NCBI GenBank assembly: GCA_023301405.1
Contig: JALZUX010000698.1
Location: forward strand, 1-5,923
DNA: 5,923 nt
Direction of reading: 5' to 3'
Source: Granulosicoccaceae bacterium
GTDB taxonomy: Bacteria > Pseudomonadota > Gammaproteobacteria > Granulosicoccales > Granulosicoccaceae
Shown: positions 1-5,201 of the stretch, one piece after another
How positions within the stretch are numbered: position 1 is the first letter of the stretch
Layout: every line of letters begins with the position of its first letter
Notes under the pieces: model-generated
Told to the model about the DNA's origin: nothing
Database searches by the model: none
What the model saw: only the letters and a program-made list of their open reading frames with translations
Made by a program: the position numbers and the translations under genes

Positions 1-207
1 CTTTGCGGCAGAACCCTGCGCATCAGCTGAGATGTACTTGTCACCGTTCGCTTCAACAATAGCTTTAATGACGGCTTCATCACGCTTCCAACGCTCTTCT
101 TGAAACACTTTCCAGGAAACACCAACAATTTTATCTTTCGCCATTACCGGCACAGACACCGTTGCGATAACTGCAGATGTGGCTAGCGCCATAAGAGTCT
201 TTTTCAT
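1..207 (-). CDS. Sugar ABC transporter periplasmic substrate-binding protein, XylF/RbsB type (5' end only)
   Basis: The first 69 codons read from the ATG at 207 leftwards without a stop and leave the window. Residues 1-23 form a signal peptide: MKK, a hydrophobic stretch, then a cleavage site after VMA. The mature protein begins with KIVGVSW, the first beta strand of a periplasmic-binding-protein fold. [19 protein letters not shown] follows; the ERWxxD motif is shared with E. coli XylF (ERWQKD). Next comes [12 protein letters not shown], where family members carry a second strand and sugar-contacting residues. The role is capture of a sugar, probably a pentose such as xylose, for an ABC importer encoded further left. 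A GAGGA ribosome-binding site lies 9 nt before the start. The gene is divergent from a ROK regulator, the usual layout for a regulated sugar operon. The exact sugar cannot be told from this fragment; a ChvE-like role is possible. Confidence 0.85.
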   Translation of the reverse strand, partial: MKKTLMALATSAVIATVSVPVMAKDKIVGVSWKVFQEERWKRDEAVIKAIVEANGDKYISADAQGSAAK

Positions 208-216
208 TATGAATAT

Positions 217-221
217 TCCTC
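217..221 (-). promoter_or_regulatory. Ribosome-binding site of the sugar-binding-protein gene
   Basis: GAGGA on the minus strand lies 9 nt upstream of the ATG at 207. It is the only clear Shine-Dalgarno sequence found before any start in this window and it fixes the start of the binding-protein gene. It suggests this gene is translated more strongly than its neighbours, as expected for an abundant periplasmic receptor. Confidence 0.7.
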
Positions 222-223
222 GT

Positions 224-241
224 CTTAGAATAAATTTTAAG
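224..241. promoter_or_regulatory. 18-bp near-palindrome, candidate operator before the sugar-binding-protein gene
   Basis: The sequence CTTAGAATAAATTTTAAG pairs with itself at 7 of 9 positions (arms CTTA-AAT and ATT-TAAG). It sits 17 to 34 bp upstream of the ATG at 207 and overlaps the best -10-like hexamer on the minus strand (TAAAAT, 239-234). A repressor bound here would block transcription of the sugar gene. The ROK regulator next door is the obvious candidate ligand, but this motif differs from the A/T-armed repeat at 352-375, so the assignment is inference. A/T-rich sequence produces near-palindromes by chance fairly often. Confidence 0.4.
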
Positions 242-260
242 TTGTAAAAACTATGATCAA
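234..260 (-). promoter_or_regulatory. Possible sigma70-type promoter for the sugar-binding-protein gene
   Basis: On the minus strand, TTGATC (260-255) is followed after 15 bp by TAAAAT (239-234), 26 bp before the start codon. The hexamers are reasonable but the spacer is shorter than the usual 16 to 18 bp, which would fit a weak or activator-dependent promoter. No better pair was found by eye in this gap. Confidence 0.25.
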
Positions 261-351
261 CGGATTAACCCGTGGCGGGCCACAGACCAAACCACCAACT
301 TTGCATGTGGTGCAGCCACATTATGCCAGTCAGTCGTCTTTTTGCACCTAT

Positions 352-375
352 TATTTTTTAGGCTCGAAAAAAATA
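352..375. promoter_or_regulatory. 24-bp inverted repeat with A/T arms, candidate ROK operator
   Basis: A perfect 8-bp inverted repeat: TATTTTTT (352-359) and AAAAAATA (368-375), separated by the 8-nt centre AGGCTCGA. NagC and Mlc, well-studied ROK repressors, bind operators with TTATTT/AAATAA-like arms around a G/C-containing centre of similar size, so both form and position fit. It ends 36 bp before the preferred start of the ROK gene. A -10-like TATTAT (349-354) overlaps its left arm, which suggests autoregulation. No good -35 hexamer was seen at the right distance from that -10. The assignment to this particular regulator is inference. Confidence 0.5.
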
Positions 376-411
376 GTGAATCTTTCCTCCGAATGTGTCA
401 AGTTATTTCGC

Positions 412-1719
412 ATGGCTACAATTACCAAATCCGATGAACTGCGCCTCTACAACCGCAGCCGCATACTGACGTGTCTGCGTGTAAACGGCAGTCAGTCGCG
501 AACAAACATCGGCTTATACACCGGACTTAGCGGCGCTACAGTCACACAGGTCACCGCCGACTTAATCAACGATGGCGTAATTAAGCAAGTTTCACCAGTT
601 CCAACGGCACCTGTTGCCACTTCAATTACTAACCGCCGGGGTCGACCACAAGTCATATTGAAGCTTAATAAAAAAGCAGCTACCGCAGCCGTGTTGACGC
701 TTCTACTGAACCAGATTGAAGTCAACATATATGACTATGCTGGCAACCAACTGCACCGAATTAACAAGCGCATTGTTTCTTCCAGCCTTACTTCTGCCAA
801 GCTAAAAAAACAACTTATTGAAACACTGGACGCCGCATTGGCCGCTGATAATCATTTTAAATCATCTTTAAAGCACATTGAACTGGTATGCCAAGGCACA
901 GTCACCAGCGACAACAGTGGCTTGCTGTGGTCGCCTATCACTAAAGTACGGGATATCGATTTCGGGGCCATACTGCAAGCCCATTACGGGATCTGCGCCA
1001 CCGTATCCAACGACTGTAATATGATCGCCACCGCCCTGCACCGGGAACGACAAACACCCTCAAACAACGCCAACTCACTACACAGTGCAAGTGGCACCGA
1101 CAACGCCAATGCAAATTTTGCCACTATTCTTTTATCTTATGGAATAGGTCTGGGTTTCTTTCACCAGGGATCTATTCTTGCCGGATCGCATAGCTCGGGG
1201 ACCGAATTCGGTCACATGTTGTATGAGGCAGATGGTGCGTTATGCCGCTGCGGCAGACGCGGCTGCATTGAAGCCTATGCATCCGACTACGCAATCTGGC
1301 GTAAAGCTAAAGGCCTCGCCAACGACAGCTTACCTGAAGACATAATTCCACAAGCTGAATTTGAAAATCTCATTGCCATTGCTCATCAACAAGACGGCCC
1401 TGAAAGAGCAGCATTTACGGCAGCAGGTGCGGCAATTGGTCAAGGCCTGACCAATCTTTTTGCCATCTTTGATCCATTCCCTACCGTGCTGATCGGAACA
1501 TCAGCGATTGCTTTTGATCTTCTAGAACCATCAATGGTGAAAAACCTTCGCCACTACGGCACCGGTGATAGCAGCAGCTATGTGTCCGTTTATAAGAACG
1601 CCAGCGAGAGCGATTTAATTCGCACCGGAGCCTCGCTGCAGGCATTATCATTTATCGACAAAGAAGTATTCAGCTTTGGCGATAGGACGACTACAGCACT
1701 AAAGCCCACGATTTCATGA
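412..1719 (+). CDS. ROK-family transcriptional regulator of sugar metabolism (XylR/NagC-like)
   Basis: With the ATG at 412 the protein has 435 residues, slightly longer than typical ROK repressors. Residues 10-58 form the N-terminal winged helix-turn-helix (LYNRSRILTCLRVNG, then the SRTNIG and SGATVTQVTADLI helices). RGRP at 77-80 is the conserved hinge/wing motif, followed by the ROK domain. SNDCN at 199-203 corresponds to the NDxN motif of ROK sugar kinases. The ROK signature follows: GIGLGFF (244-250), EFGH (265-268) and CRCGRRGCIE (278-287). H268, C278, C280 and C285 are the expected zinc ligands. The kinase ATP loop (DxGGT) is absent where expected, so this is a regulator, not a kinase. 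A reading frame continues up to an ATG at 253, but those 53 extra residues are unlike the family and run through the inverted repeats. A GTG at 376 is another option. Its divergent neighbour suggests it senses the transported sugar. Confidence 0.88.
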   Translation: MATITKSDELRLYNRSRILTCLRVNGSQSRTNIGLYTGLSGATVTQVTADLINDGVIKQVSPVPTAPVATSITNRRGRPQVILKLNKKAATAAVLTLLLNQIEVNIYDYAGNQLHRINKRIVSSSLTSAKLKKQLIETLDAALAADNHFKSSLKHIELVCQGTVTSDNSGLLWSPITKVRDIDFGAILQAHYGICATVSNDCNMIATALHRERQTPSNNANSLHSASGTDNANANFATILLSYGIGLGFFHQGSILAGSHSSGTEFGHMLYEADGALCRCGRRGCIEAYASDYAIWRKAKGLANDSLPEDIIPQAEFENLIAIAHQQDGPERAAFTAAGAAIGQGLTNLFAIFDPFPTVLIGTSAIAFDLLEPSMVKNLRHYGTGDSSSYVSVYKNASESDLIRTGASLQALSFIDKEVFSFGDRTTTALKPTIS

Positions 1720-1728
1720 CACTAGTAG

Positions 1729-1742
1729 AGCGCTGCAGCGCT
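1729..1742. promoter_or_regulatory. 14-bp perfect palindrome between the regulator and the di-haem gene
   Basis: AGCGCTGCAGCGCT is a perfect palindrome; with one mismatched pair it extends to 1726-1745. It lies in the 34-bp gap before the di-haem cytochrome start (1754). It could be an operator for the downstream pair. In RNA it could form a short 5-bp hairpin with a TGCA loop that affects translation. It is not a classical terminator because no T-run follows. No Shine-Dalgarno sequence is visible between it and the ATG. Confidence 0.4.
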
Positions 1743-1753
1743 ATAGAAAATAC

Positions 1754-3259
1754 ATGACTAAAACTCTCATCTTATTAGCACTGACTTGTTGCTTGCAACC
1801 CATTGCACATGCAGACAAAAATACCCGTCATCCTTGGAGTGCGGCGACCGTTCAGGATCATGTTGACCAACAACTGTTCAGTGGCAACCTTAACGCGCAA
1901 TCTCTGCAAACACTGGTCGACGCCGGTGAAAGCCTGTTTACTGCAAGCTTTAACACTGACGATGGTGTTGGTAGACCTATGTCGACACAAGCTATTATTC
2001 CAACCAAACGCAAACGTCAGGCGCGCAATCAGTTTGCGCGCACTGCAGGCCTTGACGCTAATGCGTGTTCCAGTTGCCACAACGATCCAATTGTTGGTGG
2101 TGCGGGTGATTTTTCAGTCAACGTGTTTGTATCAGAAGGCTTTCAAAACACTGATTTCGACAACACAGACCCGCAGTTTTCAAACGAGCGCAATACCAAC
2201 CATTTGTTTGGCGCCGGCCTTATAGAACTTTTAGCCCGCGAAATAACCACTGACCTACATACACAACGAACCGAAGCGATACGCACTGCCAAACTAGCCG
2301 GCAAGCGCCAAACCGTTACTCTGCAAAGTAAAGGCATTTACTACGGACAGTTACACGCCAACCCCAACGGTATCGTTGATTTGTCTGACATTGAAGGGCT
2401 TGATGAAGACTTGATTATCCGCCCGTTTACTCAAAAAGGCGTCATGACTTCTCTTCGCCAGTTTACCGTGAACGCCCTTAATCACCACCACGGCATGCTG
2501 GCTGAAGAACGATACGGTGAGCGTTGGACTGGCGAATCTGATTTCGACGAAGATGGACATCACAATGAAATACAGAGCGGCGATGTCAGTGCGTTGGTGG
2601 CATGGCAGGCTACCCGCCCGCCACCTGGCAGGTATGTTCCAACGGACCCTGGCTGGCAAAGCTCAGCAGCAGCGGGAGAAGCGTTGTTTAACGACATAGG
2701 CTGCGCTGCTTGTCATCGGCCCGCCCTGCCGCTTCAGTCTTTATCATTTGCAGACCCCGGTCCGTTTGATTCTGCAGGCACGCGCCGAACAGGCGAGGAC
2801 AACGCTGACGCGCTCTATAACCTTGCGCTTTATGAGTGGGCTCAACGACTACCCACTAACGATAAGGGTGACATACTGGTTCCGCTGTTTGGTGATCTAA
2901 AACGGCACAGAATTGCTGATCAGGATGTTGCTCACCTGGGTAACGAACTACTAGCGCAACGCTTTGTCGAGAGAGATATTTTTATCACTGCAGAACTATG
3001 GGGTATCGCGTCTACCGGCCCTTACGGGCACCGTGGCGACTTGACTACTTTAGAAGAAGTCATCGAAGTACATGGGGGCGATGCACGCATTGCGCGGGAT
3101 AAATTTATCGCACTACCAGAGCAGCAGCAACAACAGATAATAGCGTTTCTAGCAACATTGAAAATTGAACCTGACACCGTCCTGAATCAAACAATGACTG
3201 CACAGTCCAACGCCACCTCGGAAAGCTACAACAACAAGCAAGCAGACCTGAAACCGTGA
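1754..3259 (+). CDS. Secreted di-haem c-type cytochrome, DHOR/DUF1111 peroxidase-like
   Basis: 501 residues. Residues 1-20 are a signal peptide (MTKTLILLAL, cleavage after AHA), supporting this ATG. Two c-type haem sites are present: CSSCH at 105-109 and CAACH at 317-321, with the axial histidines H109 and H321. Family marks of the di-haem oxidoreductase group (DHOR, DUF1111, related to MauG and cytochrome c peroxidase) are LFGAGLIELLAREI (151-164), ELWGIASTGPYGHRGDL (414-430) and TLEEVIEVHGGDA (432-444). A final helix follows (IIAFLATLKI, 462-471). Residues 263-272 (DFDEDGHHNE) form an EF-hand-like, probably calcium-binding loop. A Gln run (457-461) and a polar, probably disordered tail of about 30 residues end the protein. 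It should act in the periplasm or at the surface in electron transfer or peroxide-linked oxidation; the substrate is unknown. The stop overlaps the next gene's start by 4 bp. Ribosome binding upstream is weak. Confidence 0.85.
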   Translation: MTKTLILLALTCCLQPIAHADKNTRHPWSAATVQDHVDQQLFSGNLNAQSLQTLVDAGESLFTASFNTDDGVGRPMSTQAIIPTKRKRQARNQFARTAGLDANACSSCHNDPIVGGAGDFSVNVFVSEGFQNTDFDNTDPQFSNERNTNHLFGAGLIELLAREITTDLHTQRTEAIRTAKLAGKRQTVTLQSKGIYYGQLHANPNGIVDLSDIEGLDEDLIIRPFTQKGVMTSLRQFTVNALNHHHGMLAEERYGERWTGESDFDEDGHHNEIQSGDVSALVAWQATRPPPGRYVPTDPGWQSSAAAGEALFNDIGCAACHRPALPLQSLSFADPGPFDSAGTRRTGEDNADALYNLALYEWAQRLPTNDKGDILVPLFGDLKRHRIADQDVAHLGNELLAQRFVERDIFITAELWGIASTGPYGHRGDLTTLEEVIEVHGGDARIARDKFIALPEQQQQQIIAFLATLKIEPDTVLNQTMTAQSNATSESYNNKQADLKP

Positions 3260-4941
3260 CACGTTTAAACAAACATCATCTGAAGCGAGGCCAACCATTA
3301 CTGCTCAGTTTGTGTCTGACGTTATTCAGTATTCATCCGGTACTGGCAACTGACAGCGATAGCAAACACTTCACTGGCGACATACCTCGATTTAAAGAAA
3401 TCGCTATCGCAGCGGGGATTGAACACACATACAGTGGCCCTTGGGAATATTTTGTCGGCGGTGGTGTTGCCGTCATTGATTGCAACGGTGACCATAAGCC
3501 TGATTTGTTTATCGCCGGCGGTGAAAGCAATGCCGCTCTATTTGTAAATACCAGTGAGCCGGCTGGTGACATTACCTTTGATCGTAAACCGGACTATGTA
3601 ACCACCCCGCAAACAGCAGTGACCGGCGCCTACCCGATTGATATCGACAACGACGGCCATCTTGATCTTGCTGTGCTGCGAGTCGGGCGCAATCGCTTGC
3701 TGCGTGGTCGCGGTGATTGCACCTTTGATCACAACTTTGAAGCATTCAAGCTGCCGTCAGATAACAGCTGGACAACCTCCTTCAGCGCAAACTTTGAGCA
3801 AGGACAGCCCTACCCGACCTTGGTGTTCGGCAACTACGTTGATCGAATTGCACCCGGCTCACCGTGGGGCACCTGCGATGATCATCATCTTTACAAACCA
3901 CTTGCCGATCGTGATTCTCCTACGCTGTATTCTGACTACCTGGCGTTATCCCCCGGACACTGCGCGTTGTCTTTGATGTTCACCGACTGGAATCGATCAG
4001 GGCGCGCTTCGCTGCGGGTGACCAATGATCGACAATATCACCGTGGCGGCGAAGAACAACTCTGGCATTTCGACGCCGGTGTTCAGCCACGATTATATTC
4101 CCGACGCGACGGTTGGCAGAAAGTGGTTATCTGGGGGATGGGAATCGCCGCCGCCGACCTCAACGCTGATGGTTTTCCAGAATACGCATTGACCTCAATG
4201 GGGGACACCAAGTTACAACAGCTTGAACTCGACTCTTTTGAGGAAAACGGCTGGCCGCAATATCGCGACATCGCTTTTGAAAAAGGCGCAACTGCACATC
4301 GCCCTTACAGTGGCGAAGACCTGAAACCATCAACCGGCTGGCATGCTGAGTTCGACGACATCAACAACGATGGGCGCCTGGATCTGTTTATCACCAAAGG
4401 CAACGTTGAGCAAATGCCCGATTTTGCCAAAGTTGATCCAGACAACCTGTTACTCGGCAAGCACGACGGTCAATTTTATGAGTCCGGCCTTGCCGCCGGA
4501 ATAGCCTTACCGACACGGGGACGAGGTGGCTCGGTGTTTGATCTGAACCTTGATGGGCAGCTTGACATCGTCGTCGTTAATCGAGACCACAACGTTAGCG
4601 TGTTTCAGAATACCGGCGCCATCTACAAAGATCGCACGCGGGTATCAGGCAACTGGCTGCAAATTGGATTACAGCAACACGGAATCAACCGCAACGCGAT
4701 TGGCGCTACTATTTCAGTGAAATCAGGCAATACCACCAGAACCCGCACCATACAGGTTGGCGGAGGCCACGCGTCAGGGGAAAGCGGCTTTATACATGTT
4801 GGCCTGGGTGTGGCTGAAAGAGCGTCAATTCGGGTCAAGTGGCCAGACGGCCAATGGAGCCCGGCTTATCGTGCCTTTGCCAACAATCATATTATGATCA
4901 CTCGAAATGCTTCCCAGCCAAATTACTGGTATCCAGAATAG
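3256..4941 (+). CDS. Secreted FG-GAP/VCBS-repeat protein with ASPIC-UnbV domain (CRTAC1 family)
   Basis: 561 residues from a GTG start in a GTGA overlap with the preceding stop, so translation is probably coupled. The N-terminus (basic residues, then LLLSLCLTLF, cleavage near residue 31 after VLA) is a signal peptide. Calcium-binding FG-GAP loops recur: DCNGDHKPDL (75-84), DIDNDGHLDL (129-138), DLNADGFPEY (301-310), DINNDGRLDL (368-377) and DLNLDGQLDI (429-438). A degenerate copy lies near 244-252 (DWNRSGRAS). Together they predict a seven-bladed-type beta-propeller. Residues 466-548 match ASPIC-UnbV: NWLQIGL, RNAIGA, then GHASGESGFIHVGLG and VKWPDG. The stretch 285-400 (IWGMGIAAADL, TSMGDTKLQ, TAHRPYSGEDLKPST, KGNVEQMPDFA) resembles what I recall of a conserved bacterial CRTAC1 subgroup. 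No catalytic site is recognisable; a binding or scaffold role with the di-haem partner is inferred. It has 13 Trp and four Cys after the signal peptide. Confidence 0.87.
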   Translation: MTRLNKHHLKRGQPLLLSLCLTLFSIHPVLATDSDSKHFTGDIPRFKEIAIAAGIEHTYSGPWEYFVGGGVAVIDCNGDHKPDLFIAGGESNAALFVNTSEPAGDITFDRKPDYVTTPQTAVTGAYPIDIDNDGHLDLAVLRVGRNRLLRGRGDCTFDHNFEAFKLPSDNSWTTSFSANFEQGQPYPTLVFGNYVDRIAPGSPWGTCDDHHLYKPLADRDSPTLYSDYLALSPGHCALSLMFTDWNRSGRASLRVTNDRQYHRGGEEQLWHFDAGVQPRLYSRRDGWQKVVIWGMGIAAADLNADGFPEYALTSMGDTKLQQLELDSFEENGWPQYRDIAFEKGATAHRPYSGEDLKPSTGWHAEFDDINNDGRLDLFITKGNVEQMPDFAKVDPDNLLLGKHDGQFYESGLAAGIALPTRGRGGSVFDLNLDGQLDIVVVNRDHNVSVFQNTGAIYKDRTRVSGNWLQIGLQQHGINRNAIGATISVKSGNTTRTRTIQVGGGHASGESGFIHVGLGVAERASIRVKWPDGQWSPAYRAFANNHIMITRNASQPNYWYPE

Positions 4942-5024
4942 AGCGACTGGAATCCGGCGCTTAAAATTGCCTGGGGCAGAAATAAATTTCAACCTATCAC
5001 TACGCACCGGAAACAGTATAGCGG

Positions 5025-5049
5025 CAGGCGCTTGCGGCTGTTGCGCCTG
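5025..5049. repeat. Inverted repeat/hairpin in the gap before mfd
   Basis: CAGGCGC (5025-5031) and GCGCCTG (5043-5049) form a perfect 7-bp, G/C-rich stem around an 11-nt loop. No T-run follows on either strand, so it is not a canonical intrinsic terminator. It could still end or stabilise the transcript of the propeller gene, whose stop is 83 bp upstream, possibly with Rho. Function unassigned. Confidence 0.45.
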
Positions 5050-5161
5050 ACAACAACACGGTTAACAGTGCTACAACCAACGCCAGCCAGTCGGTAGCTG
5101 TTTCGCTGAACACTCCTAAGCATAGTAAGCGAATAAGTGCTGCTTTAGGGGGTTGTGGAAC

Positions 5162-5172
5162 TATGCTACACT
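5162..5172 (+). promoter_or_regulatory. Possible -10 region of the mfd promoter
   Basis: TATGCTACACT holds two overlapping -10-like hexamers, TATGCT and TACACT, about 30 to 40 bp before the preferred mfd start. TTTAGG at 5144-5149 is a poor -35 candidate at 17 bp from TACACT. If this is the promoter, the in-frame ATG at 5163 lies within it and cannot be the main mfd start. Confidence 0.3.
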
Positions 5173-5201
5173 TCCGCGATTTTACGGCCCCCTTCGCTCA
5201 C

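Larger units (their letters stand above)
4942..5201. other. Intergenic gap between the propeller gene and mfd
   Basis: This 260-bp stretch has no convincing gene or RNA. It contains a hairpin (5025-5049), a six-base inverted repeat TTCGCT/AGCGAA (5102-5107 and 5128-5133) and three TAAG repeats at 5117, 5126 and 5134. A direct repeat of the form ACTGG-N-ATCC starts at 4925, inside the preceding gene, and again at 4946. A 37-codon hydrophobic reading frame lies on the minus strand (5113-5000) with a poor start. No terminator with a T-run was found after the propeller gene. The mfd promoter should lie near the right end; TATGCTACACT (5162-5172) contains -10-like hexamers, but no good -35 was found. 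Confidence 0.6.

Noticed and set aside
305..321. CRP binding site
   Set aside because: The TGTG and CACA half-sites are one base too close together and the flanking A/T pattern is poor, so it is reported only as an inverted repeat.
253..411. Translation of the ROK regulator from the ATG at 253
   Set aside because: The added 53 residues do not resemble the family, no ribosome-binding site precedes the ATG, and the stretch contains the candidate operators and promoter elements.
1803..2225. 140-residue alternative reading frame inside the di-haem gene
   Set aside because: It lies in another frame of a gene with two haem motifs and a signal peptide, has no recognisable domain, and is best seen as a shadow frame.
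2351..2659. 102-residue minus-strand frame inside the di-haem gene
   Set aside because: It is antisense to conserved family sequence, has no ribosome-binding site and no recognisable motif.
3638..3976. 112-residue alternative reading frame inside the propeller gene
   Set aside because: It overlaps clear FG-GAP coding sequence, and its hydrophobic runs come from frame-shifted reading of the repeat codons.
5025..5049. Intrinsic terminator for the propeller gene
   Set aside because: The stem is good but no T-run follows on either strand and the loop is long; kept only as a hairpin.
5163..5201. Earlier in-frame mfd start adding 13 residues
   Set aside because: It overlaps the likely -10 region, and the ATG at 5202 gives residue numbering matching the E. 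coli protein.
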